The notes beneath the pieces are model-generated. The model made no database searches. It saw only the letters and a list, made by a program, of their open reading frames with translations, and had not been told where the DNA came from. Shown piece by piece: positions 1 through 11,636 of a stretch of 64,000 bases of DNA; within the stretch, counting starts at the first letter, position 1, and each line of letters opens with the position of its first letter. Source of the DNA: Humulus lupulus (lineage: Eukaryota; Streptophyta; Magnoliopsida; Rosales; Cannabaceae). The translations under genes and the position numbers were made by a program. The stretch covers positions 187,524,214 through 187,588,213 of the forward strand of contig NC_084795.1 of the NCBI RefSeq assembly GCF_963169125.1, given 5' to 3'.

Positions 1-1
1 T

Positions 2-136
2 CGAGGAGATGTTGCAGTTATGAAGATAGCTTCAGAGCATAATCTTGCAAATCCTTTCACTAAGACTTTATCCATAAAATCTTTTAAGGAGCGTGTAAGA
101 AACATGGGAATGAGATAGATGCCTCGTTTGCTTTAG
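2..136 (+). pseudogene. Ty1/copia pol, C-terminal end of RNase H (partial)
   Basis: Frame 2 reads RGDVAVMKIASEHNLANPF followed by TKTLSIKSF and NMGMR, the typical C-terminal tail of plant copia RNase H (the LA(D/N)PFTKTL and MG(M/L)R motifs). It belongs to a plus-strand element whose body lies left of the window. A TAG at 116-118 falls before a short MPRLL tail that ends in a second TAG at 134-136. The natural stop is probably the second one, so this copy seems to have lost its last residues by a nonsense change. The polypurine tract and 3' LTR follow directly, as expected. Confidence 0.8.
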
Positions 137-150
137 GGAAAGTAGGAGAT
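137..150 (+). other. Polypurine tract of the copia element
   Basis: A purine-rich run (ggaaagtaggaga) lies between the pol stop and the TG that opens the LTR. In LTR retrotransposons this position primes plus-strand DNA synthesis. Confidence 0.65.
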
Positions 151-2367
151 TGTTGGGAATTGTGCCCTGAAAGCATATGTAGTAGACATTGTTTTATGAA
201 AAAAATAAATGAATTGAATTTGTTATGCATATATTTTATGGACTATATTATTCTGTCATGATATTATGTAAATATCTGAAAAATTCCTATCCTAAGTTCA
301 TATATGTAATCTCAAACACATATTGGTACAGGAGGATTGTGTTTGAGATAAATGAACTTGAATAGTTCGCAGTAAAATAAAGTTATGGAATCCTTAGATT
401 AATTACTGCAAGTACGGTCCACTAGTATTATGAATACATGTGATCTAGATCCAGATCACTAGTGTGGTAGGACACTTTAGTGGAGGTGCTTTATATATTA
501 GAGAATATGTAGAACTATACCAGATATGTTTATTAATACTTAGTTAAATATCGTTCCGAAGTATTAATTAAATATTTCAACTGATGATCATATACAAATA
601 GATCTTAATCCTGAAGTTACTATGAACTCCTGTTTATGTTATATGAGTTCTTTGATTCACTCGTTAGGGTCTGTCAGAATGATCAGGCTAGAAACTTTTG
701 TTTTGGGAACTCATTAATGTAGATGGCTGGGGACATAGTATACAGATATAGAATCTATGATTTCTAGCAAGAGATTGAATAATGGTTCTCTTAGGGTTGC
801 CTTTTGGGACTGAAAGGTTATTGAGCTCAAATTCATAATTTAATTATGAATTAACCTTCACTAGTAAAGTTAATTGTACTTAAGGAAACAAGAGATAATT
901 AAAAGGGTAAAACAGTAATTTTATTCCTGATTAATTATGAACCATTATTAGAGAGTCAATTTGTATGCAATGATTATATCAATGGACGCTTTATAATTAT
1001 AAAGTACTCAGTAAATGAAATGTCTCTAATTACAAGAGTGAGGTCTCATATTTATAGTGGAATAATCATGAGATTAATAAATTAAGATTATTTAATTAAA
1101 GAGTTTAATTAATAATCTCAAATTTATTGGAGCTTGGAATTATAGGTCCATAGGTCCCCATAGCGGCTCTATCAACATTATTCAAGGTAAGAGTTGATAT
1201 GAAGGGAAAAATAGTTTAAAGACATATTTAAGAAGAAATTTGTTCTTCGGGCCAAATATTCAATTATATGATAATAGTGATTAATTAATTACAAATTAGT
1301 TGTAGTTAACAAAATTAACTAATATTTAATTATTGTATAATTTTTGAAATTATATTAAATTATTAATTTAATTTCAAATTTTAATTAAATAATTAATTAA
1401 TTATAATTTTCAAAATTATGTTGAATTAAATATTTATTTTTGAAAATATTGGATTTAATTAATTAGTAGAGTTAATTAAATATCTGTATTTGAGTGGGAG
1501 ATAATGATCTGATAAGTTCAAATGGGATTTGAATTTAAAAGATTAATATTTATTCAAATAATTAATTATATTTGATAATTAGTTAAAAATATATTTAATT
1601 TAAATTTGAATTCGTTATCAGGTTGTTAGATCTTATCTAACAAAGTAGTTTGAATAAATAATTAAATAAAAATAGAAAAATCAAATATCCCTAAAAATAG
1701 GGGTGGTACACGTGCACACACAGTCCATGGCGTGTACTGCTATTTTTCAAGGATAAGATTTTCATTTTAATTTATTAATTTATGGATAATTCAAAAAATT
1801 AATTTTTGGATATTTTCATTAATAAAATAATTAATTAATTAAAAAGTAGATTGTAAGTTGGTTATAGATTTATTTTTTAAAATTTGAATATTTTCTTTTA
1901 TGTATGACTAATCATAAAATATACAGATGTCTCAGACAACTTAGTCTATTCGCTCTGTAAAAAAATAGAACGATATTTTTCTCTCCCTGAAAAATAAATA
2001 ACCTATTCTCAGGTCTATTCTCTTGATCTCATGTGATGAGTACATCAAGTAAAATCACAAATAAACTATTCTTCATTCTCTAAGTGCCCACACACTTCTT
2101 GAGGTGTAGAGAACGCTATGGAAGATCTTGGTGTGAGTACCTGGGAGCAGCTTGGATAGGAAGATCGTTCTAATTACGAAAAGATAGCAAGGACACTTGA
2201 TAGGCTTCAAGAGGTATGATATCTATTCGTAACTTTCTTATGATTAATGTATGTATATTAATGGACTGCATATTTAAAGGTACTTTAAATATGTTCCAAA
2301 AATTTTGTTGTATACTGGGCCAACCCCATCACATTTCCGCTGCGTATTAGGAAACTCGTTCCTAACA
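151..2367 (+). mobile_element. 3' LTR of a copia element (Angela-like)
   Basis: The LTR opens with TGTTGGGAATTGTGCCCTGA and closes with ttcctaaca at 2359-2367, so its ends form a near-perfect inverted repeat (TGTTGGGAA/TTCCTAACA). Length is about 2,217 bp, long for copia but usual in the Angela/SIRE-like groups; the opening words resemble Angela-type LTRs (family knowledge). The 5' copy lies outside the window, so the duplication 'ttaac' expected after 2367 cannot be checked. The interior is very AT-rich, with no ORF of note. A CACGTG G-box core sits near 1710. Confidence 0.8.
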
Positions 2368-5339
2368 TTAACAACATTATTAGATTATGAATGAACAAAA
2401 ATTTAGTAGTTTTTCTTGTTTCTTATAATTTAAACAATTTTTTTTTTTTGGTTATTTTACATGCTGAATATTTTTGCTCATTATTTATTAATTTTTTGTT
2501 CTTTTTATAGTTTATATGTGCAGTTGGGAGGGCCGTGATAAATTTTTCACTGAAGTTGAAGCAATAATCAGGAGAGAGATTGATGTTAATAAAATTCATT
2601 ATGTGTTTCATTCATTGTGCCTATATTGCCAACTATGTCAATTTTTAAATGTTGATGGTTTTTTTCTTTCCAGATGTCACTTCTTGCGACCATTGTCTTG
2701 AGCCCCAGCTATGTCAACAATGACTTTGGTAATAACTATAATAAATTTATGATGGCGCAGTTCAAAAGAATCATTTGTTTAGTCTATGCTTCTAATGATG
2801 AATTTTTTGGAATACTAAATCCATGGTTGTCTTGTCTCATTATATCATTCCTCTCAAAAATGCAGGGAGCAAGAAACAAATTTTCTGCCATGCAACATGC
2901 ACTAATTCAGGTTTCATGTATGGGTTTTCCAAGGACAACAAGTGTTAGTTACATCCATTACTTGGTAACTGGTGAGGTATAATATGATCAAATTCTAATA
3001 ATTGATACTTGATTTATCATTTTGGGATCTTGGTTTTTAATAAGGCTCTCTGTTTGTTTTTAGTTTGTCTCACCTTTACTATTGTTAGATTTATTAGGAT
3101 TCTATATTTGTGCTCAATTCACGGATGTTGGAAATTAAAAAACAATTGGACTATAATTGAGACCAACTGTGAGGCACCATTTGTTACAACAACCTTGAAA
3201 TTTGTTCCATTACTTGGTTCAATACCTCAACATTGTAAGTTTTTTTCCGTTGATATCTCAACATTGAATGGCACAAACCATTATTTATGTTTGTGTCAAG
3301 AATTCATCCTCAAGTTTATCAATTTTTGCTAAAAAAAAAATCATATAGGTATTTCTTCTCTAATAATTGAGTGTTATTTTCACAGGAGATTAGAACACAA
3401 CAATATATCATGTGTCATTGCTCAACTACCTTAGCCTTACTGTAATGTGAGTTCACTATTCACAAACTTTTGTTTCTTTCGTTTCCTATAATGTAGTCTT
3501 CATGATGATAAAACTCACACGAACTCTTTTATACAAATTTGAATTGACCAAATAAGTGCAGAAATGTATCATACAACAACTTAGCATGTCTCATGTATAT
3601 TATTAGGATTTTCTTTGTTTAGTTCATAAATTTGTCTTACCATTAATTGATATTACTTGAACTTTTTTTTATTTAACTCATCTTTACAAACTGGGATTGC
3701 AGATTATGTAGTTGGGCAAGCCAAAGCCATAATAGAAAGAAGAGCATAATGAATCGTGGAATAGATGGGAGCTATTTTCAAACTTTTATGTGTTTTGATT
3801 ATGTTTTGTTGTTCACTTTTTAAGTAAAATATGTGGAGGATTAGTAGTTTGTTGTGACTTATGTTAATTGTGAAACTTCACCTAATAATTTTATTTAGTG
3901 GCGATAGTTATGGTTTGAGTTGAATATTATATTAGATTTGAAAAGTGTTATAAATACTTCCTGTTAGCAGTTTTCAAATGTTATAAAACTGTTTTTTCTT
4001 GTAGTGATACTAGATAAAATCTGACATCATTTCCAATATAAATGTTACCTAACCATCTATCAATACCAAGTAAAAAAATTCAAACAACACATAATAAATT
4101 TTCTTCCTTATATCACTGCAACACACAAACAAATTTTCCAGAACCTACTTCTCTAAGACACACAAGTTTTCAACCTTCCGTTGTCACCGCCGCACACAAT
4201 TTTAATTTCATAACCTACTTCTCTACAAATGAATATTTAATATATTCAAACTCCTCTAACATTTGTATGATATTAACAAAAGAGTTAAGAGAACATATTT
4301 TCGTACCTCTTGCAATTAATAATCAAGATAATTAACTTTGCAATGCTCCTTGTCAATTTAATCGACAACCTAAAGAATATAATCAATACCTAAAAGATTA
4401 ATACAAAATTAAATTAAATGATACAATAAGAAAAAAAATTATTTATATGTTAAATTTCTGGTATATATGGTCAAGATTGAAGGTGGAAAAATAGGTCAAA
4501 CATTCTAGATGGCTCACAAACTTTCTAATGATGAATTGTATACAATTGATCAAGATAATTCTAATGCCCACATTTCTAGTGATCCATGAACTCTAACAAA
4601 AAAATGCAATTTGTAAATTCAAGTTGATTAATAATTCATTCATAAGGTAGTAGTGGCCTAAAAGCCAGTTTTTGCTCTTAGTAGATTTATGAATAATGCG
4701 TGAGTGAGTCACATACAGCTAGCCATGATTGATATATCACTCCTTCTTTACTAGAAATTTTGTCTTTTATCCCAAAAAATGTTTTCTAGAGATTATATTA
4801 TTTTCCCTACTGCTCAGAAGCTACTCAATTACATTAAACAAAATTAAATGTATATATGAAATGAAATTCATTAGGGTGTCACCAACATGTTTCATGAGCC
4901 TACAAATCAAAATATCACTTTTTTCTTTTATTAATAGTGTAGTTTGTCGGTGTAATTGGAAAATTCTTTTTATATACAAAGCTATTCTGTCTTATTATTA
5001 CTATGAAGAAAATGCCATGAAATATAAATAATAATTTTCGTGTTGCTAAGTTAAAGCAATCACATAATATTATTATTTTATCTCTTCCACACCCCATATA
5101 ATATTCTGAAAAATACATATGTTTTTACTAATTCAAAAATTCATTTAATTAGTTAAGTAAAAATAAATATCATGTTAGGAGTATAGTGTTTGTTTCAATT
5201 TTAACTAGAGTTGATTTTGTATGAGAATATGCATATTTTCTATCATGTGTCTTAAAAAAATATAACTCTAATACTTATGTTCTCGATAATAAGTCTGGAT
5301 GGCAATCAAATTATATTCTCTATTGTTTATCCAAAAAAA
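2368..5339. other. AT-rich region with exon-like fragments; no assignable gene
   Basis: There is no long ORF and no retroelement motif that I recognise. Several short stretches look like exons: an AG acceptor after a pyrimidine run at about 2670; 'atgcag' then about 45 coding-like bases then 'cag|gtttc' at 2866-2911; an exon-like block ending in 'catt|gtaagt' near 3236; 'cacag|gag' near 3385; and 'ttgcag|attatg' near 3702, followed by an open frame to a TAA at 3748. The protein pieces match no family I can name. This may be a decayed host gene or a gene piece captured by a transposon. From 3800 to 5300 I see only AT-rich filler. Confidence 0.35.
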
Positions 5340-5897
5340 CAGTTATTGATGATGTGGCAAGAATTTTCGACACGTGGCAGAGATGCTGCTCGCCTATTGA
5401 CCAGAGATATTTCCATATGCGAAGTTCAAGTTTTATATACGACCAGCCTGGTCGTATACTCCATTTATTTATGAGTAAATCTGTGCAGTTGTAATGATAT
5501 CCGAGAATATCTATTCATTATAACTTGAAGATTCCCTTATTAAGGAAAGATATGACTAATTGACTCATGTAACCCTCCTTGAGCCTATAAATATACAAGA
5601 AATAGCTCAAGGGGGGATCTTTTGATCTTTTCCGAATTACATTACTATTATCCATCGTTTGTATTGTTTTCTCCTTCTAAGGTCTGTGAAACTCAGGAAC
5701 CCTAGTTCTTTGATCACACCTTTGAAGCTCAATATTAATAATAGTATCAAGTGGACGTAGGTCATTACCAATCACTGGGGTCGAACCACTATAATTCCTT
5801 GTGTTCTTTACTTTCCATTAGATTGTTTTCTCAAGCTTTGTACTATTTTTCTGTCGTTTACTTGACTCCATGTTGTTGACCAAAACGAGGGTCAACA
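5340..5897 (+). mobile_element. Tat-type gypsy LTR (5' LTR; left edge unresolved)
   Basis: The right edge is clear: the segment ends in gttgaccaaaacgagggtcaaca (5875-5897), the same terminal hairpin plus CA end seen on the other Tat-type LTRs here, and a conserved PBS-like word and gag follow. A TATA box (tataaata, 5586-5593) lies about 300 bp before the end, a normal U3/R position. The left edge is a guess, because I could not find a matching TG start or a second copy of this LTR in the window. Confidence 0.5.
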
Positions 5898-5919
5898 TTC
5901 AGGTGCTTTCATTGAGAGC
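5898..5919 (+). other. Primer-binding-site-like sequence
   Basis: Directly after the LTR end comes GGTGCTTTCATTGAGAGC. The same word follows the unrelated-looking 5' LTR of Tat-A at 31001. Conservation at exactly this place between diverged elements supports a PBS. I cannot assign the tRNA with confidence. Confidence 0.55.
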
Positions 5920-5934
5920 TTGACAAAAGATCTA

Positions 5935-7400
5935 ATGGCGAAAACTACCAAGAAGACTGGACAGGCTGCCGCTGCACCATCCCAGCCTCCTCCCCCAAAT
6001 GTGGCTGAAGACAAACCTGAGTTGGAGTTTGATGAGGAGGAGTTGGATTCTGAGACCCTGAAGACAACACTGGGGGTGTTGCAAGATGAGTTGGCCAATC
6101 TAAGGGCCAATCAAGAGAGTGTTGCCTAGATAATGGCGTCACAGCAAAGGGAAATAGAACGCCAGGAGCTGAGCGAGCGGCAGGCGGAGATGGACCGTCG
6201 GCAGAGGGATGCCATGGCAGCCCTTGAAGCAGCCATCCAGCTGGCTAGGAATCAGGCTGCGCTAGCCTCCCAGCCAGATCAGCCACCAAATGGGCCACCT
6301 CAAAGGGGCCCCAATCCTAGTCCTTCGCTGCAGCCAATAAGACCTCAGAGGTCGAAGCAGCCACCTATGCCTCAAGATGATGTCCCACCTAGGGAACCTG
6401 AGACGCAGCCTCCGTCTCAGGATGGTCAAGAAAATACCCCGCGCCCGAGGCAGAATAGGGTCGAGCAACAGCCCCGCAGCCCTAGACGCCCAGGGGGTGA
6501 AGAGCCGCATCCACCGAGCAGGGGGTAGCGTCCTTCTGCCAACAGGAGGAACTCAGAGACAGGCTATGCGGTCAAGGGCCCCCCACGGCATGACAATGCA
6601 CGGGGACCCACCGACCAGCACAGGCCTCCCCCTAACGCTCGAGAAATGCCAGCCCAAGGAGGCAACAGAGGGAATAGTCAGTCGCACCATAGCCAGCCAC
6701 GGTTCAGAGATGGCCACGGCTACAATGAAGCCGACTCAGGCAAAGGAAATGCTGGTCGGAGGAACGAAGAGAGAGGTGGAGGCAGGACCCCCCACCTAGA
6801 GAAGACCGACCAGCAGGTCATAATGCTGGGGGGCAGCCCAGGCAAAATAACGTCTTTAGTCAACTCGGAGCCTGCGAGCAGGGGCGAAGAGACAAAGATT
6901 TGAGGGATGTACTCAACGACCGCCGAGAAAGGCACGATGAGTACATTCCCCCGGCACCAGAGGCCCCAGCAATCCCAGAAGATGTTCATGCTCAAATCGA
7001 TGCCCTGAACCAAGCTGTGCAGCAGCTGGTCGGGGGGCGAACATCACACATTAAGTACGATCAGAGGAGAGGCCCCTTTTCGTACAGAGGATTGTTGTGG
7101 CAGAAACCCCCAGTAAGTTCAAGATGCCAATTTGCCGAATTTCGACGGGTATGGAGACCCAGTATCTCATGTCAACAAGTTTGAGATACAAATGGACATT
7201 CAGAAAGTCTCTGAAGATGCTCGCTGCAGGATCTTCCCAGCAACACTTTCTGATGCTGCCCAGGAGTGGTTCTTTAAGTTCCCTCCTGCAAGTATAGTAT
7301 CCTGCGAGATGTTTGTGAAGGAGTTTTACGGATAGTTCTATGCAGGTCGTGTGCACCCCACTGAGGTGAACCAACTGGTCGAGATACCAACTGGTGTAGT
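5935..7400 (+). pseudogene. Tat-type gypsy gag, broken and truncated
   Basis: The ATG at 5935 opens an acidic, proline-rich N-terminus, broken by TAG at 6127-6129 and then reading on in the same frame to 6528 as a charged, Q/R-rich coiled-coil region. Later pieces are in other frames. 7132-7335 encodes the capsid-like core (PNFDGYGDPVSHVNKFEIQM, then AAQEWFFKF and FVKEFYG). The frame continues past a TAG with matter like FYAGRVHPTEVNQLVEIPTG, then stops abruptly near 7400, with no zinc knuckle, protease or RT. This is therefore the 5' half of a Tat-type element (Retrotrans_gag family) joined to unrelated sequence. No antisense gene is left in this copy. Confidence 0.75.
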
Positions 7401-7449
7401 GTTATCCTTGCTCTGAGCAGAAGAGCTCGCAGTGTTTTTCTTTGGGGGG

Positions 7450-8430
7450 CACGATTTATCTCGCCTGATGACAAAGCGGCATATTAGTGGTGACCTAAGA
7501 TAATTACTAGCTACAATTGTGGAGGTATGAAAATCTGAGGGTTTAAGTGGTTTACTTTTGGGATCTAAAATTTATACGAGCTAAGTTGTCTTCTAGCCTC
7601 AACGCGTTGTCCTAGGCCACGCGCTTTGATTTCTTAAAATTCCCTGATACTTCGGGATTCGTGTGTTAGGCTTGTCAGACCCACTACTTTTCTTTTGAAA
7701 GTAGTTTAATGCAAAACAGCTTAAGGAATCATTACCTTTAAGCTACCCATAACCAAACCTAAAACCCTTTCAGCTTCTACACCCCAAACAGGTATTCTAA
7801 TCAATTTACTAGTAGAATTTTCATTGTAAAACCCAGAAAATTTGCCCAGTTTTATGAAAACCTTATTTCTAAGCAAGCCTAGTATCATTCATTTAGCCTA
7901 AACCGAACCCTATTTCCTATTTACACTCAGACGTAGCCTAAACGACATTGAGCAAAGGACATTTTTCACAGTAAAAAGCTCATTGGAAAGCAAAGAATTG
8001 AAAGAATCAAACTAGGTGAGGAAATACTTACATTTTATATGATCGGTTCAAAGAAAGTGTCGATACGTCCACAGGAAACTCCTTGAAAGCTTCTGAGAGT
8101 AGGAAAGGTGATGAAGGTTTTTGGGAGAAGTTGGAGAAGAAAAATAGGGAAATTTTTTTTTTGAAAGGAAACTTTTTGAATGCAAAGGTAGTGAGGGTTT
8201 AGGTGTGATCACCCTATTTATACGTAAACTATGGGAATTAATTTGGGTTGCTGATTGGGTTAGCTCGAGATCCAAAGTCCAAGAATAAATGAACCATACA
8301 GCGGCAAAAAGTTGACTAGACAGTTGTCACAGTCCTCTAAACCCGAATGGACGCCAATTACAGACAACCACGTGTCCAGTACTTGAGTAGTGGGCAGGCA
8401 TGATTTTATATGATAGAAGCCTAAAAGCCC
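7450..8430 (-). mobile_element. Partial chromovirus-type LTR, minus strand (tentative)
   Basis: Read on the minus strand, this segment has the build of Tekay/Del-type LTRs: a TATA box (plus-strand tatttatac at 8213-8221), a pyrimidine-rich leader, then a gtaagt-like splice donor near 8030 and a long AT-rich tail. There are no coding motifs. Neither terminus can be defined, so this is probably a fragment. The short plus and minus ORFs inside it look like chance. Confidence 0.35.
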
Positions 8431-8439
8431 CTATTGTGC

Positions 8440-9242
8440 ATGTCAAAAAGTGACGACATCAAGCACGAGCAGGAGCTTGGTGGAAAAGTTTGTACCCTAA
8501 AACTTAGCATGAGTCTAGTCACTCAGTTTGGGTACAGCTGTCAGATGAATACATGGAAAAGTAGCCAAGTAGAACCTATGATTAAAAATGATGTGAGCAG
8601 CTCAAGTTGGGGCCTGACAACACGATGTACAGGTTGTTATCAGACCACCTCTTAAGATAACAATCCAATTCGAGACCTAAAATGGCCAGATCCACATTTG
8701 GGCTCTGAGCTTAATATGAACTAAGGTTCATATAGTCTTTGAACACCAGCTTAGGTGAGATATTCAACTCGTGGAAACCTAATCAAAATGCATATTGAAG
8801 GATCCCAAGAGATTCATAGGCTCCTTATACGCTCATTAATGCCCAGGTTGTATTGTATATCTATCATTTATTATCCGAGATAGCAGGAGTATATTATATT
8901 CTATTATCAAATCATATCCCAATGTAAATAGGAATAATTTGTATTAAATGTATACCTTATTTATTCACGTGGTTACCCAAACCTATCTAGGAAATTCCTC
9001 TATAAATATCATGGATAATGGACAGGAAAGGGGATGACCTATTTGTATTATTGAAACTCTGTAGAAATTGTGAGAGAAAAGCAATAATATTGTTTCGTGG
9101 ACTAGGTGTATTTTAACCACTAAACCACGTAAAATTTGTGTGTGTACGAAAGGGTTCTTATTATTTTATTATGGTTTACAATTTAGCACTAATATCCCTA
9201 TTATATTTCTTAATCTACTGTTGGCGAAATACCGCGTCAACA
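8440..9242 (+). mobile_element. Lone Tat-type LTR (left edge uncertain)
   Basis: The right part has the Tat LTR signature: TATA box (tataaata, 9001-9008), the conserved U5 block cgtggactagg...accacgtaaaa (9096-9134) and the terminal fold ttggcgaaataccgcgtcaaca (9221-9242). Immediately to its right begins chromovirus RT sequence in mid-domain, so the LTR end marks an insertion or recombination junction. RT sequence that should lie left of the insertion is absent, so a deletion or rearrangement must also have occurred. The LTR is not the partner of the one ending at 5897: their sequences differ. Confidence 0.55.
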
Positions 9243-11602
9243 ATGTCCTTTGGACTCACCAATGCACCGGCAATGTTTATGGATCTCATGAATATGGTAT
9301 TCAATAAGTATTTGGATAAGTTCGTCATCGTTTTCATAGATGATATTCTTATTTACTTGCAGAGCTGAGAAGAACACGCAACTCACTTGGAACTAGTTAT
9401 GCAAAGGTTGAAAGAGAAGAAGCTATATTCCAAGTTCTCTAAGTGTGAATTGTGGCTAGAGAAAGTGAGTTCCCTCGGACACGTGGTGTCGGGAAGCGGG
9501 ATTTTGGTGGACCCTACCAAGTTCGAGGTTGTTAGATAGTGGAAACCATCAAAGAATGCACAAGAAGTTCAAAGTTTCTTGGGACTAGCGGGCTTTTATC
9601 AGTGATTCATAGAAAGTTTTTCTAAAATAGCATTGCCAATGACCGTTCTCACACGGAAGAACATCAAGTTTAAATGGATAGATAAATGTGAGCAAAGTTT
9701 TCAAGAGTTGAAGATGAGGTTAACAACTACTCCATTACTTACAATATCGGACGGCATCGAGAGCTATGCGATTTATAGCGATGCATTAGGACAAGGATTG
9801 GGGCAGTGTTGATGCAACACAGCAAGGTGATAGCCTATGCTTCACGACAATTAAAGGACTACGAAAAGAACTACCCTACGCATGATTTGGAGTTGGCAGC
9901 GGTAGTTTCTGCACTAAAAATATGGAGGCATTATCTTTGTGGGATCCACTGCGACTTCTTTACTCAAAATGAGTTGAATATGAGGAAGCGACGATGGCTG
10001 AAATTATTCATTGATTACGTCTATGACATCCTGTACCACTCGAGAAAAGCTAACAAGGTGGCGAATGCACTAAGTTGACAGCCCATAGGCCTATTTGTTG
10101 ACGGTTAAAAGATATCGCAAGAGCTGCAAACTGACATCTCCACTCTGGATTTGGAGATTGTTGTCGGCCAACTAGTGAACCTCTCTATACAGCCAACCAT
10201 CACGGAAGCTATTCAAGGAGGACAACTTGTCGATCCATGGCTACAAAGACTAATATATGAAGTGAGAAAAGATGTACGACTGGGGTTTCATACCTAAGAA
10301 GACGGGGTGTTAGGATTTGAAGGTAGAATCTTTGTTGTGGACGACAATGAGATCAAGAAGCAGATTCTCTACGAGGCACACAACACCCCTTACGCACCAT
10401 GAAAAATGTACCAAGACCTGAAGAAATATTTCTGGTGGCCGGGAATGAAAAAGGTGGTAGTAGAGTACGTAGAACATCGCTTGACTTGTCGGCTGACCAA
10501 GGCCGAGCAGCAACGATCAGCGAGTTTATTACAACCATTGGAAATTCCATGATGGAAATGGGAGATGATTATTCGTTACTGGTCTAAAAACCACTCCAAA
10601 GGGGCACGAGATGATTTGGGTTATTGTGGATAGGCTAACCAAATCAGTGCATTTCATGCCAATTAAAGATAACTTACTCGACGAATAAATTGGCAGATTT
10701 ATACATAGTGGAAATTTTGCATCTGCATGGAGTACCTACGCCCATCGTATCTGATCAAGTTGGACGTCATGCATCAGAATTCTTGAGAAGAATACAAATG
10801 GTACTAGGTACCAAGCTGAAGTTCCGCACTGCTTTCCACCCGCAGACCGATTGTCAAAGCGAGCGGATAATTCAAACCTTGGAGGATATGCTAAGGGCTT
10901 GCGTGTTGGACTTTCAAGGTTTGTGGAATGTGAAATTTCAATTGATAGAATTTGCTTACAACAACAGCGACCAAGATTCCATTAAGATGGATCTATACTA
11001 AGCATTGTATGGGAGAGGAAGTGTCGATCACCGATTCATTGGCATGAGGCTGGTGAAAGAAAAAATTTGGGATCAGATGAAGTGGATTAGGTCATTGAGG
11101 ATATTCGATAGATACACCAGAGATTGCAGACCTTAGTGGATCTGCAATGCAAATAAGCAGAATGATGCAGGAGACCTCTAGTATTCGAGGTGGGGGACAA
11201 GGTACTGCTGAAAATAGCTCCACTGGAACGAGCAATGTGATTTGGGCAGAAGGGGAAACTTAGCCCAAGGTTCATCGATACTTTTGAGATTTTGGAGGAA
11301 AGAAGTAGTGTATCGGCTAGCTCTTCCACCAGCCCTATCTCAAGTCCACAATGTGTTTTAGGTGTCATTGTTGAGAAATTACATGAATGATCTGACACAT
11401 GTCTTTAGCTACGAACAACTAATTGTGGACCCTCAACTGACTTATGAAGAAAAGCTAGTAGTGATTCTGGATCGGAAAGACAAAGCATTGAGGAATAAGA
11501 CAGTACCTTTGGTCAAAGTGCAGTGGTGTAACCACGGCAATGAAGAAGCTCCTTGGGAGATAGAAGCCCAGATGAAGGAGTGGCACCCTTATCTATTTTG
11601 AG
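9243..11602 (+). pseudogene. Decayed chromovirus (Tekay/Del-like) pol, 5' truncated
   Basis: The frame opens inside RT ([16 protein letters not shown], then FIDDILIY at about 9333). RNase H follows: SDALGQGLG at about 9778-9800, then [19 protein letters not shown] and LELAAVV from 9830. The stretch that should hold the TDHKSL active-site part of RNase H is missing near 9960. Integrase shows YFWWPGMKK (about 10428) and SDQ...HPQTDCQSERIIQTLEDML (10750-10890). The C-terminus at 11362-11601 (TYEEKLVVILDRK, then VPLVKVQWCNHGNEEAPWE and HPYLF) is the chromodomain-region tail of Tekay-type elements. Many stops (for example 9366, 9786, 10076) and frameshifts make it non-functional. Confidence 0.85.
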
Positions 11603-11636
11603 TTTCAGGGACGAAACTTCTATAAATTGTAGGTAT

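Noticed and set aside
6262..7013. Minus-strand ORFs over the left gag
   Set aside because: They are reverse readings of the Pro/Arg/Gln-rich gag; the plus frames have the recognisable capsid motif.
5340..9242. Treating the LTRs ending at 5897 and 9242 as the two ends of one element
   Set aside because: They share only the conserved terminal fold; the rest of their sequence does not align, so they belong to different families.
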